A stretch of DNA of 64,000 nucleotides from Akkermansiaceae bacterium. GTDB taxonomy: Bacteria > Verrucomicrobiota > Verrucomicrobiia > Verrucomicrobiales > Akkermansiaceae. Position numbers and translations under genes: made by a program. Positions 54,622 to 63,801 of the stretch are shown piece by piece. Where the stretch lies: the NCBI GenBank assembly GCA_024233135.1, contig JACKPZ010000020.1, positions 1 to 64,000 of the forward strand, written 5' to 3'. Under the pieces are notes generated by a model. That model searched no databases, had not been told where the DNA came from, and worked only from the letters and a program-made list of their open reading frames with translations. Each line of letters starts with the position of its first letter. Position 1 is the stretch's first letter.

Positions 54622-55386
54622 TTAGCGCGGCGTCTCCGCCGTTGGGATGGCTGCCGGAGTGGTGGCGGGCCAGGACAAGGTCGAGGATGAGGCACCCTCC
54701 GAAATTGTCTTGTTCCCCCCGCCCAGCACGAAGGTGATCGGATTGAAGCTCGGTAGCGGCGCGAAGAAAGAGGCCCCGTCGAAACTGCTTGAGGCCGGCA
54801 CCGTCTGCGAAAACGTGCCCCCATTCGGCAGGACATACGTGTAGGTCTGCTCGTAGGCACCGCTCGCGCGGAGGTGGAAGGCGGAGAAGCTGCCATTCCC
54901 CCGCATGGTCCCGGAGTTCGTGAGCATGTGACCTTCGGGCACATGGTCGCTCACGAGATCGAAGGACTTCATGGTGGATCCCCCGTGGTAGCTCAGGGTC
55001 ACCCCCTCCATCGGGCTGTATGTGCCCGCGGCGCTCATCGTACCTGTGCAGTCGGCGATGCACCAGAAGCTCGTATTCTGATAGAGCACCGGTGCCTCCG
55101 GATAGATCCGCTCGCCGCGCAGATCCGCGCGGAATTTCACGTTCATCACCATCTTCTCGCTGAGGCTCCCCGCCTCGTTGAAGTTCCAGGTAAAAGGCAC
55201 CGTCCACTCCGTGATCGGAACCTCATTACTAAAAGCATCGTAGACGAAGCCCCGGCTCACCACCACCTGCACGCTGCCAACCGGCGCCGGATTCGGCACC
55301 CGCACGTAAATCCGATCTGCACCCTCCCACCTCAGCACCGGCAGAATTTGCCCGCCCCAGATCACATTCCGCTGACCAACCCCCAT
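54622..55386 (-). pseudogene. unrecognised extracellular-type protein, 5'-truncated at repeat copy B
   Basis: 254 residues. The apparent start ATG (55384-55386) lies inside the dispersed repeat, and native sequence begins at about residue 4, so the original N-terminus with any signal peptide is missing. The first 45 residues (ILPVLRWEGADRIYVRVPNPAPVGSVQVVVSRGFVYDAFSN) resemble an IPT/TIG-type Ig-like fold. The rest is beta-rich and low in charge (GTMRGNGSFSAFHLRASGAYEQTYTYVLPNGG), suggesting a surface protein tail. It ends 42 bases before the DUF5722 gene on the same strand. Function unknown. Confidence 0.55.
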
Positions 55387-55457
55387 TTCCCCGCCCTCCG
55401 GTCCGATCCAATGGCTCCTTCAGGGGCCTCCCGCAGAAAGCAACCTCCTAGCAGCCA
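55377..55457. repeat. 81-bp dispersed repeat, copy B
   Basis: Begins CAACCCCCATTTCCCCGCCC and ends CAACCTCCTAGCAGCCA. Identical over its shared length to copy C and, reversed, to copy A. No terminal inverted repeats, no long open frame of its own and no match to an attC-type structure were found. It separates two truncated genes, the Ig-like protein and HMG-CoA reductase. Confidence 0.92.
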
Positions 55458-56157
55458 CCGGAGTCTGTGTGAGGATTTCATTGCAGACCGCCTGGGTGGC
55501 GATCGTCACCATGTTCTGGCCGGACGCGTCGCCGGTGGTGAACTCGAAGTTGAGATAGACGTGGTTGCCCTCGACCGTGCAACCGAGGTCCACCAGGCGG
55601 CCGTGGGCGGTGGTGCTTTCGGCGATGCGCTTGAAATCGTCGAACCGTTCCACCGCCCAGGCAATGAACCGGCAGGCGTCGGCGGCGGTTTCGAACACGA
55701 ATCCCGGCGCGCGGCTCAGGCTTTCGTAAAGCACCAGCGCCGTGCAACCGCCCGCCGCGGTGAGCAGGCGGCAGCCGCGGTGATAACTCGCCACCAGCGC
55801 CGCCTCGGTGGTGGCCAGCGGGATCGGATAGTCGCCCTTGGCCGCCATGCCGTTCACGCGCAGCGGTCCCGCCAGGCCGATGGGCATCCTCAGCAGCCCG
55901 ATGGCATTCTCGATGTTGCCCTGATAGAGGGCGATGTCCTCCGGCACGCGGTCGAGCAGGATTTCCCTCAGCGCGGCATCGCCGCCGATTTCGTCCCACA
56001 GCTCGCGGGCCCGGTCCGCGGTGACTTTCGCGCTGCCGCGCGGGACATCGGGCAACGCGCGGGTGTCGGATCTCAGGCGCTCCGCCACCTGTTCGATTCC
56101 CTCGCCGGCGAGCATTCGCGCGACGTGTTCCCGGGTGAGCCCGCATTTGCCGTGCAT
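55458..56157 (-). pseudogene. HMG-CoA reductase (class I type), N-terminal fragment
   Basis: From the ATG at 56155-56157 the frame gives about 233 native residues: LWDEIGGDAALREILLDR, the class I signature IENAIGLLRMPIGLAGPLRVNG, PLATTEAALVASYHRG with the catalytic Glu region, LTAAGGCTALVLYE and FTTGDASGQNMVTIATQAVCNEIL. The full enzyme, which makes mevalonate from HMG-CoA with NADPH for isoprenoid synthesis, is around 400 residues. Here the C-terminal half, with the remaining catalytic Asp, Lys and His, is replaced by the dispersed repeat at 55457, adding a short RRLLSAGGP tail. It cannot be functional as read. Confidence 0.85.
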
Positions 56158-56201
56158 GAACGGAGAATCACGGGCCGGAGAAATGGCGTCAACTTGGAAT
56201 C

Positions 56202-56238
56202 CCGCTCCGCATATCCCGCCACAACGCCTGCGCGGTTT
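56202..56238. repeat. 37-bp direct repeat, left copy
   Basis: Begins CCGCTCCGCATATCCCGCCA and continues CAACGCCTGCGCGGTTT. One mismatch (C versus T) distinguishes it from the copy at 59836-59872. The two copies flank the 1127-residue gene in direct orientation. Confidence 0.85.
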
Positions 56239-56440
56239 GGTCCCCGGCGGTGGTTTTTCAACCCGGGAATCGCTTCGAAACCTCTTGAAGCGTCGGGATA
56301 TTTTCGATACTCGGGACGATGCCATGGCTCGGAAAATTCCGTTTCGACATGAAGTTTCCGATCGATGACGCGGTTTCCCCCTCCGCTCCGCGCCATCCGG
56401 CGATGGATGATCCGAACCCAAAACCCCAACCCATACCGCC

Positions 56441-59400
56441 ATGAACATCAAACCGCTCCGCACAATGGCCCTGACTTGGTTAGCCGTCGCGCCATTGTCC
56501 GCAACCGCCCAGCAATTCGAGTTGCTCGGCGGGACCGTCAACGGTGTCGAGGTGAATACCTTCGCCGCCGTCAGCCGCAATGTGGCGACCGGCGATCCAT
56601 GCGAGCCTTTCCGCCCCGGCCCGATCGTGACCGAGCGTGTGGACAGCACCACCAATCCGCCGCTCGCGGGATTTCTCCAGAACATCCCCAATCTCGCCGA
56701 CCCCAACCAATCGTGGGATTTGTTCTATCAACACAACCTGACCGCCCGCGCCCGCGGGTTCCGGCGGGTCAGCAGCCAGGGAACCTGCGATTGTTTCATC
56801 TTCTCGTCCTCCACCCACGAGACCTTCTCGCAGGGCATGAGTTTCATCGGCTCCCATGTGGACAGCGGCGGCGCACTGTTCGCGCAGTGGCGGAACCTCT
56901 CGAAGAGCGTGACTCACAACACCGACCACTCCGGTCGCGGGGATGCCGATTCGGTCAACGATTTCACGATCGATTTCCGCATCATCGGTCTTCCGGATAA
57001 CACGCCGGTCACGGTATATCACCGCTACAACACCACCGCGCTCGGATGGAGCCGTCATGAGAATGGCGGCGAGGACCCGATCCTGCTCCGGCTCGGCAGC
57101 CTCAGTCTGGCCGGCAACAGCCTGATTCCGCCGGGGACGAATCCGAACGGCCACGCGCTCTACAATATCGACGGCCAGACGAGCCTCCTCGCCGGCCAGA
57201 CCTACACGCTCGCCTTTTCGGCGGAGACGCGTGCGGAAATCGCCGCACTCAACGCCGACAACGGCGGCATCTGCATCGATACCTTCAAGGATCTCGCCTG
57301 GGCGCAGTTCATGGGGAAAATCCTGCTGGATTTCTCGCCGCCATCCACACCGCTGCCGGGTTCGCCCGCGGCGGGAAATTGCGATTACGCGCTGGTCTGG
57401 TCATTGGACATCGGCTCGGCAAAAGAGTTCTCGTCAGGCGGCATACTCGATCCCGGCGACCTCTATCCGCAAGGTTACAGCGGCGGTCTGCTCGGCTCGT
57501 TTTTCCGCGACGACGCGACATGGTTCGGCGGCCCCGATCCGCATCCCGATCCGCTCACTCCCGGCAGCGAGGCTCCGGTGGCGTCATCGATCCCGATCGC
57601 CACGGTGCGCGACGTGTTTTTCAATCTCGACGGTGCGGCTTTCCTCGGTTTCGACCTCCGGAACCACAGCTTCGGTCCCGGGCAGCCCGCGATCACCCGT
57701 GACGCGCTCATCACTGCCGGTGAAAACCTCGCCGGCATCCTGCCACCGGAGTTCATGCTGATCTCCTACGCCGACAGCAGCGACCGGGCCTACACCGCGC
57801 AGCCCGGTGGAGCGCCCGTCAACAGCAATGGGATCGGCGGGCCGCGCGGCACCAGCCCGGCCAAGGACGAATTGCTGCAAGTGGAAATCCTTCCTTATGC
57901 CGGCTCGTCCAGCGTGATCGATCCGCAGTTCTCCGAAGTGGAAGTGGATGCCGTGCTCGGGCCGAATCCGGACCTTGCAATCAGTGACAACAACGACGTC
58001 AACGCGCTGGCCACCGTTCGTGACGATCCCGCTTATGCCGGCGCGGCGGACTTTCTCTATCTAACCGCATCCACCGAGGCCCGCTTCGGTCTCGATCCGG
58101 GCGTGGTTTACGTGCCCGCCAGCGGTGCGACCGGCGCGCTGGCCGCAGTGATCACGCCCGACGATCTGGGCATCCGGTGGGGGACCGATCTCAATGCCTT
58201 GGAGTTCACCTGGCTCACCGATCCGGCTACCGGCGAGGCATCGCTCGCACTGCTCTTCAGCGTGGCGCGCGATGTGCGCGAGACACCGGAGGACGAATCC
58301 GGCGGGCTCGCGCCGGAGCAGGTTTACGCGTCATTTCTCAACGGTTCGAACTTCTCATTCTCGGGCATCCGCGGCGACACCGACATCGACGCCATCGCCC
58401 TCATTCCGTGCCAGACCGGCTCGCCGCCGCTGATCGCCACCGACACGCTGCCCGACGCCCGCGTTTGCAGTTACTATTCCCAATACCTGCTGGCCAGCGG
58501 TGGCTTCGGCTCGGTGTTCAACTGGGTCGTGAGCGGTGGCGCCCTGCCTCCCGGCCTCATCCTCGATCCCGAGAGCGGGCAAATCTCGGGCACGCCCGCC
58601 GCGGCCGGGAGTTTCGATTTCACCGTCACCCTGCAAAGCCCCGGCTTCAGTGCGGTGGACAAGGACTTCACCCTGACCGTAAATCCACAACCCGGACCGC
58701 TCGGCATCGCCACGACCAATCTGGCGATCGGCAACAACGGGCAATGGTATGGCGACCGGATCGTGGCGGAAAACGCCTGCGAACCCGCCACCTTCCGGAT
58801 CGCCGGCGGCTTGTTGCCCGACGGGCTCATGCTCGATGCGGTGACCGGTCTGATCAGCGGCGTGCCGACGCAAGATGGCAACTTCGGCTTCGACATCACC
58901 GTGCGCGACAGCGCGGGCAACGAGGCCACCGCGTCCCTGAGCATCATCATCTTCGGACCGCCGCCCGCCGACATCCGGCTCGATCCCGCGGTGTTTCCGC
59001 CCGTGGATGACGGCGACCCGGTAGCCATCAATCTCCAGGCGACGGGTGGATCGCCGCCCTATCAGTTCTTCGCCGCCTCGGCGCTGCCGCCGGGATACAC
59101 GCTGGTCGGCACTACCTTGAGCGGCACGGCCAGCGGCGCGAACACGCTCACGGCCATCGATCTGAGCATCTACGACAGCCAGTTCAGATCGGGAAATGAC
59201 ACGCTCTATTTTCTCGTCGGCCCGAATCCGCCCGGCGGTCCGCAACTCGCCCTGCCGCCTTCGCTCGACTGGAGCGTGGGCGAGTCGGTTTCCGTGCTGC
59301 CGACGGTTTCCGGCGGCGTGCCGCCCTATCAATTCCAAGTGGCGCACGGTTCGCCGCCGACAGGTCTCGGCATCCATCCGGCCAGCGGCGAACTCGCCGG

Positions 59401-59824
59401 CACCGCCATCTATCCCGGCTCAGGCATCGTGCCCTGGCAGGTCACGGATTCCAACGGCGAGTCCGGATTCGCCCTCGTTCCCTTCACCATCTGGCCGTCC
59501 TTCCCGGGTGGCTATCCGGCATGGAAGGTGTTTCACGGAGTCGCTTCGGACAGCGAAAGCATCGATGGCGACGACTACGCGGCGATGGTGGAATACTTCT
59601 TCGGGCTGCATCCCAACCAGCGCGACCAACCCGGTTTGTTCCGGCTTGTACCCGCTCCGTCCGGAACATGGCGTGTCGATTTCCCGTCAGCCGGTGTGCC
59701 CGATGTCAGTGGCCGCCTGCTGCGCTACGACAGCGCCGGCGATCAGTGGCTTCCACTCCAGTCCAACCCGTTCGATCCCGCGGGTGTTCCCCGTGAACTG
59801 ATCCGCTTGCGCACCGAATACTGA
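56441..59824 (+). CDS. large secreted protein with putative-Ig (He_PIG-type) repeats
   Basis: 1127 residues with signal peptide (MNIKPLRTMALTWLAVAPLSATA). The N-terminal 640 residues are unrecognised and beta-rich, with scattered cysteines (TGDPCEPF, GTCDCFIF). Between about 660 and 1010 there are Ig-like modules with the LPPGLILDPESGQISGTPAAAGSFDFTVT and LPDGLMLDAVTGLISGVPTQDGNFGFDITVRD patterns of the He_PIG family. The C-terminus has DDYAAMVEYFFGLHPNQRDQ, similar in design to the ends of other secreted proteins here (NLMEYATGTDP, NGVEYLLGG), so a shared sorting or attachment tail is likely. Flanked by direct 37-bp repeats and by truncated housekeeping genes on both sides. Confidence 0.72.
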   Translation: MNIKPLRTMALTWLAVAPLSATAQQFELLGGTVNGVEVNTFAAVSRNVATGDPCEPFRPGPIVTERVDSTTNPPLAGFLQNIPNLADPNQSWDLFYQHNLTARARGFRRVSSQGTCDCFIFSSSTHETFSQGMSFIGSHVDSGGALFAQWRNLSKSVTHNTDHSGRGDADSVNDFTIDFRIIGLPDNTPVTVYHRYNTTALGWSRHENGGEDPILLRLGSLSLAGNSLIPPGTNPNGHALYNIDGQTSLLAGQTYTLAFSAETRAEIAALNADNGGICIDTFKDLAWAQFMGKILLDFSPPSTPLPGSPAAGNCDYALVWSLDIGSAKEFSSGGILDPGDLYPQGYSGGLLGSFFRDDATWFGGPDPHPDPLTPGSEAPVASSIPIATVRDVFFNLDGAAFLGFDLRNHSFGPGQPAITRDALITAGENLAGILPPEFMLISYADSSDRAYTAQPGGAPVNSNGIGGPRGTSPAKDELLQVEILPYAGSSSVIDPQFSEVEVDAVLGPNPDLAISDNNDVNALATVRDDPAYAGAADFLYLTASTEARFGLDPGVVYVPASGATGALAAVITPDDLGIRWGTDLNALEFTWLTDPATGEASLALLFSVARDVRETPEDESGGLAPEQVYASFLNGSNFSFSGIRGDTDIDAIALIPCQTGSPPLIATDTLPDARVCSYYSQYLLASGGFGSVFNWVVSGGALPPGLILDPESGQISGTPAAAGSFDFTVTLQSPGFSAVDKDFTLTVNPQPGPLGIATTNLAIGNNGQWYGDRIVAENACEPATFRIAGGLLPDGLMLDAVTGLISGVPTQDGNFGFDITVRDSAGNEATASLSIIIFGPPPADIRLDPAVFPPVDDGDPVAINLQATGGSPPYQFFAASALPPGYTLVGTTLSGTASGANTLTAIDLSIYDSQFRSGNDTLYFLVGPNPPGGPQLALPPSLDWSVGESVSVLPTVSGGVPPYQFQVAHGSPPTGLGIHPASGELAGTAIYPGSGIVPWQVTDSNGESGFALVPFTIWPSFPGGYPAWKVFHGVASDSESIDGDDYAAMVEYFFGLHPNQRDQPGLFRLVPAPSGTWRVDFPSAGVPDVSGRLLRYDSAGDQWLPLQSNPFDPAGVPRELIRLRTEY

Positions 59825-59835
59825 ACATGTCAAAA

Positions 59836-59872
59836 CCGCTCCGCATATCCTGCCACAACGCCTGCGCGGTTT
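59836..59872. repeat. 37-bp direct repeat, right copy
   Basis: Second copy of the sequence at 56202-56238 with a single difference; starts 11 bases after the stop of the 1127-residue gene. Its right part forms half of the hairpin at 59859-59882. Confidence 0.85.
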
Positions 59873-59882
59873 TGCGCAGGCG
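59859..59882. terminator. perfect hairpin after the large secreted protein gene
   Basis: CGCCTGCGC and GCGCAGGCG pair over 9 bp around a GGTTTT loop. It starts 34 bases after the stop codon. No U-tract follows; a terminator role is inferred from position and stability. Confidence 0.5.
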
Positions 59883-59926
59883 ATGCGGAGTCGGTGCTGG
59901 ACACGCATGCGATCTTTCCCGGGCCG

Positions 59927-60286
59927 ATGGCAGCGCCCAAGCAACCGAACCTCGTATCCGTCACGACCATCAATCCGGATGGATCGAGGTATTTCCTGCA
60001 TCCGTCGGATGTGCGCGGGCGCTGGAACATCGCGCGGCGGTTGGTGGGCGTTCTGCTCATCGCGATCTACGTGCTGCTGCCGTGGATCCCGATCAATGGC
60101 GCGCCGGCCGTGTTCCTGGATGTGGAAAACCGGATGTTCCATTTGTTCGGGCTGACGCTGGTGCCGCAGGACCTGTGGGTGATGTTCTTCGCGGTCAGCG
60201 GACTGGGTTTCGGGCTGTTTTTCGTCACCTCGCTGCTGGGACGGATCTGGTGCGGCTGGGCCTGCCCCTATACGGTGTTCCTCGAT
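59927..60286 (+). pseudogene. cytochrome c oxidase accessory protein CcoG/RdxA-like, N-terminal fragment
   Basis: From the ATG at 59927 the native sequence runs about 120 residues: APKQPNLVSVTTINPDGSRYFLHPSDVRGRWNIARR, two membrane segments (LVGVLLIAIYVLLPWIPI and LWVMFFAVSGLGFGLFFVTSLLG) and RIWCGWACPYTVFLD with the first conserved cysteines. This matches the start of CcoG/RdxA, a membrane ferredoxin-type protein needed for cbb3 oxidase copper delivery and normally around 450-490 residues. The sequence is cut at 60286 by dispersed repeat copy C and then stops at 60359-60361. No ccoNOP genes are nearby. Confidence 0.8.
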
Positions 60287-60367
60287 CAACCCCCATTTCC
60301 CCGCCCTCCGGTCCGATCCAATGGCTCCTTCAGGGGCCTCCCGCAGAAAGCAACCTCCTAGCAGCCA
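60287..60367. repeat. 81-bp dispersed repeat, copy C
   Basis: Identical to copy B over 81 bp and in the same orientation. It joins the broken CcoG-like gene to the broken RpoD-like gene; neither side continues on the other. Confidence 0.92.
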
Positions 60368-60536
<169 letters not shown>

Positions 60537-60979
60537 ATCCGTGGCGGCAAACCCGCGGGGAGCGTTTGCGACACATACCAGAAAGTGAAGCGCATCCGTT
60601 TGGCCGAAGGGAATCCCAAGCGCCAAGCCAATCACGCCGTGTCGGTGACGCAAACCACCGCCACAGGAATCCGTTGTGCGCCGGATGATGAAGGATTTGA
60701 CGTAGTATCGCTGGAACGTCCAGATCTCGCGTTGAACTAGGCGTTTGCGGGATGGCGAACTCGTTCGTATCATGAACGATCGCGCGCTGCGCCTCAAACG
60801 CAGCGACAGATACGCATCGCTGCGGGCGACCAGCGCCGGGCTTCCCGGGATCATCGCCGGAATCCTTCGGAGAATCTTTCGCAAAATAACGGTAAACCCG
60901 ACACGTCCGAGCGGCCGTATGCAAACGTGACGGACTCAAAAGCGAAGCGGCGTCCGCAGATTCATATCGCCAGATCCCT
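60537..60979. other. gene-free stretch
   Basis: 443 bases between the RpoD fragment and the prepilin-like gene. A 61-codon frame at 60745-60930 shows no family signal. No hairpin, operator candidate or RNA gene was recognised. Confidence 0.4.
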
Positions 60980-61720
60980 ATGAAACAACTCGACCATTCG
61001 GGGCGGCACGACTGCCGGCCACAGCGCATCCGCAGGCAGCGGCCACACAAGGTTTCGCCCTGGCGGCGGAGTGGATTCACCTTGGTCGAAGTGCTGGTGA
61101 CCGTGTCGATCATCATCGTGCTCGCGGCACTGGCGACCCTCGGTCTCCGGTCGCTGAAGAAATCGGCCAATTCTGCGAAATGCATGGGGAACCTGAGGAA
61201 CCTCGCGGTGGCCGCGGTGACCGCTTCGGTCGAAAACAACGGCAAGTTTCCGGCGATGAGGGTCTTCCCGTGGGAACCCGACGGCTACCTCGCCGGCCCT
61301 GACTCCGGGTTTTATTCCGAGGCCAAACCCCTGTCGATCGGCGAGGTCCTGGGTCCTCACCTTGGCTTCGAACCGATATCGACAATGGACATCGATCCCG
61401 AGCGGATGCCCGAGGTTTTCCAATGCCCCTTCGCGATGCGCAACACCAGCAAGGAGTGGATCAACAGGTTCGGTGCCTATCGCTACAACTACTATGCCAT
61501 CGGGCGCTCCCCCTCGCCGGCGGGGGCGATGCTCTTCATCGACACCTGCTGGAACGACTGGCCGAGGGAAGATTTCTCCCATCAGGAGCCCGCCGGGCTG
61601 AATGTCGCCTACGCCGACGGGCACGTCGCGTTCATGAACTACGCCGAATACATGAAAGTCAACCCCGCGGCTTCGGAGGAGAAAAACAACTGGCTTTTCA
61701 CGCAGGGCTGGTTGGATTGA
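60980..61720 (+). CDS. prepilin-like protein with DGHV motif
   Basis: 246 residues. A basic leader of about 31 residues ends at the prepilin peptidase site, SGFTLVEVLVTVSIIIVLAALATLGLRSLKK, a class III signature. The C-terminal domain ends with GLNVAYADGHVAFMNYAEYM, the DGHV box typical of the DUF1559-like pseudopilins of Verrucomicrobia and Planctomycetes. It is predicted to sit in the inner membrane with a periplasmic globular head. It precedes the ECF sigma gene by 38 bases and shares architecture, though not close identity, with the gene at 16.4 kb. Confidence 0.87.
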   Translation: MKQLDHSGRHDCRPQRIRRQRPHKVSPWRRSGFTLVEVLVTVSIIIVLAALATLGLRSLKKSANSAKCMGNLRNLAVAAVTASVENNGKFPAMRVFPWEPDGYLAGPDSGFYSEAKPLSIGEVLGPHLGFEPISTMDIDPERMPEVFQCPFAMRNTSKEWINRFGAYRYNYYAIGRSPSPAGAMLFIDTCWNDWPREDFSHQEPAGLNVAYADGHVAFMNYAEYMKVNPAASEEKNNWLFTQGWLD

Positions 61721-61758
61721 GGGATAACCCGTTTTGCGGAAACGCCATTTGCATGTAA

Positions 61759-62289
61759 ATGAATGAGAATGACGACAAGGAGTTCGTGCGGCAGTTGACG
61801 CTGCATCAAACGGCGATACTCGCATACCTCCGCTCGTTGATGCCGGGGTGTTCGGGGGCTCAGGACGTGCTGCAGGAAACCAATATCAAGCTGTGGGAGA
61901 AGAAGGACGATTTCACTCCCGGGACGAATTTCAAAAGCTGGGCTTTCGCCGTCGCCAGATTCGAAATGCTGGGCCAGCGCCGGCGCCTTCAACGGAAGGG
62001 CTGGCTGGTCTTCAGTGACAGCGTCGCAGAACAACTCGCCGACGATCTGACCGAACAGGAAAGCGAGCATGAAACCGAGCTTCAGGCGCTTGACCGTTGC
62101 CTCGAGAAACTCAGCCCCCATGATCTCGACTTGGTCCGCACCCGCTACGCGAGCGATCGCGGGCTCGATGACTATGCCCGCAGCCTCAGCCGGAGTTCCG
62201 GCACCATGAAGGCCAGGCTCTTCAAGATACGGGCGGCGTTGAGACGCTGCGTCGAAAGCTCGCTTGCTGGAAAGGAGGTCATGCCATGA
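61759..62289 (+). CDS. ECF-type RNA polymerase sigma factor
   Basis: 176 residues. Region 2: HQTAILAYLRSLMPGCSGAQDVLQETNIKLWEKKDDF and GTNFKSWAFAVARFEML; region 4: LEKLSPHDLDLVRTRYASDRGLDDYARSLSRSSGTMKARLFKIRAALRRCV. This is the family of small sigma factors abundant in Planctomycetes and Verrucomicrobia. It overlaps the FecR-like gene by 4 bases (ATGA at 62286), so the two are co-translated. The likely partner and inhibitor is the FecR-like protein. Target promoters probably include the secreted protein gene downstream. Confidence 0.93.
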   Translation: MNENDDKEFVRQLTLHQTAILAYLRSLMPGCSGAQDVLQETNIKLWEKKDDFTPGTNFKSWAFAVARFEMLGQRRRLQRKGWLVFSDSVAEQLADDLTEQESEHETELQALDRCLEKLSPHDLDLVRTRYASDRGLDDYARSLSRSSGTMKARLFKIRAALRRCVESSLAGKEVMP

Positions 62290-63734
62290 ACCTTCGCGAT
62301 GATGAGACCACGATCCAAAACCTGTTGGACGGAAAGCTCGGCGAGGCCGAGTTCATCCGCATTGAGCAACGCCTTGCCGAGGATGCCGGCTTCCGGAGCC
62401 TGTATCTCAGTTATGCAAAATCACATCATCTGCTGATCGAACGGTTCGAGGCGTCGGGCATCCAGGCATGCGTGGCTTCGCCAGGGCCGATCGTGCTGTG
62501 CCGGAGGCGGATGGCCATGGCGCTCGCGGCGGTGCTGACGGCGCTCGCAACCGCGGGCGCTCTATTCCAAGTCTTGAAAAAGGAGCCATCCGCACAATTA
62601 GTGTTCGGCCCCGAAACCGGAGCCCGTCTCGACCACCCGGAGGGCAAGGCCGGCGGGGACCGCATGTGGCCCGGCTCATCGCTGGAGCTGGACCGGGGCT
62701 CGATCTCGTTGGTCATGCCCAGCGGAGTGCGCGGATACATCGAAGGTCCCGGCAGGCTTGAGATGGAGTCCCCCACCAAGCTGGTCCTGCGATCCGGGCG
62801 GGCTTGGTTCGACGTGCCGGAAGGGGCGGAAGGATTTGTCTGCGCCACCGAGTCGCTTTTCGTCGAAGATCTGGGAACGCAGTTCGGAGTCATCGCGGAC
62901 CCCGGCCGCCCGGAGCAGGTCCACGTCCTGAAAGGCAAAGTGCGCCTCCACCCGTTGAACCATCCGTCCGACACGCGCCAGCTTGTCACTGGAGAGGGAA
63001 CGGAATGGATTCACAACGAACTTGCGAATGCCGAGGGACCGGTGGCGTTTTCCAACGCGTTTCCTAGCAAAGTGGTGGTTTTCTCGGACAGTTTCAGCGA
63101 TCCAGATGGCACCCCCCTGCATGGCAAGGCACCGGAAGCCGGCGCCGGTCCATGGACGCTCACCCGCGGCGAGATGACCGTGCGCGATGGACACATCGAC
63201 ACCCGCGGGCAACGGCGCAACGCCGCGTTCGCCCCGCTGCTCGAACCGCGCCTCGACGATCTTACACATATCATGCTCATGACCATCGAGGCCAAGGGAC
63301 CCGGCGACGAAGGCTGGGCCGGGGTCAGCCTCTACACCGGTGACGTGGAACGGATTTTCGTCGGCGACCCGAACGGGCCGGTCGGCGACTGGGCCTTGCA
63401 CCCCGCCGGGGCGGAGACGATCTACGCCTGCCCGCTGTTGTCAGGGAAAAGCACGGTGACCCTGCGCTATAACTACCGCAACGGCCATGTGGAACTCTTC
63501 GAGGGCAGCACAACCACCGGAACCCCGCTGGTCTCGCAATGGATCGCGCCCGGCCTCGCCTTCGATCGCATCCGCATCGCCAACGGCAGCCAGCTCGACG
63601 CCATCCTCGACGCGGGAGGCAACGAGGCGGAGGTCAAGATGTATGATACCATCAACGTCCGCAGCAACATCTCGGTCAGGAATATCCGGGTCAGCGTCCT
63701 TTCGGCCGCGGTCGCAAGCGCCGGGTCCCGGTGA
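62286..63734 (+). CDS. FecR-domain anti-sigma/sensor protein with C-terminal LamG-like domain
   Basis: 482 residues. An N-terminal cytoplasmic segment of about 75 residues (LLDGKLGEAEFIRIEQRLAED) would bind the sigma factor; a single membrane span follows (RMAMALAAVLTALATAGALFQVL). The periplasmic FecR core contains MPSGVRGYIEGPGRLEMESPTKLVLRSGRAWFDVPEGAEGF and EDLGTQFGVIAD...VHVLKGKVRLHP. The last 210 residues (VVVFSDSFSDPDGTPLHGKAP...WAGVSLYTGDVERIFVGDP) form a concanavalin-like domain that may sense a glycan. It is translationally coupled to the ECF sigma gene. Confidence 0.88.
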   Translation: MNLRDDETTIQNLLDGKLGEAEFIRIEQRLAEDAGFRSLYLSYAKSHHLLIERFEASGIQACVASPGPIVLCRRRMAMALAAVLTALATAGALFQVLKKEPSAQLVFGPETGARLDHPEGKAGGDRMWPGSSLELDRGSISLVMPSGVRGYIEGPGRLEMESPTKLVLRSGRAWFDVPEGAEGFVCATESLFVEDLGTQFGVIADPGRPEQVHVLKGKVRLHPLNHPSDTRQLVTGEGTEWIHNELANAEGPVAFSNAFPSKVVVFSDSFSDPDGTPLHGKAPEAGAGPWTLTRGEMTVRDGHIDTRGQRRNAAFAPLLEPRLDDLTHIMLMTIEAKGPGDEGWAGVSLYTGDVERIFVGDPNGPVGDWALHPAGAETIYACPLLSGKSTVTLRYNYRNGHVELFEGSTTTGTPLVSQWIAPGLAFDRIRIANGSQLDAILDAGGNEAEVKMYDTINVRSNISVRNIRVSVLSAAVASAGSR

Positions 63735-63801
63735 GCCTGCCATTCAAAATCGAATCATCGCAACGCTCCGATAGCCACAAAACCAAACAACAACAATCAT
63801 C

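Noticed and set aside
55377..55457. Integron attC site
   Set aside because: No RYYYAAC/GTTRRRY pair in inverted orientation and no integrase gene in the window.
60745..60930. 61-codon frame between the RpoD fragment and the prepilin-like gene
   Set aside because: No ribosome binding site, no similarity to a known family and codon content like the shadows.
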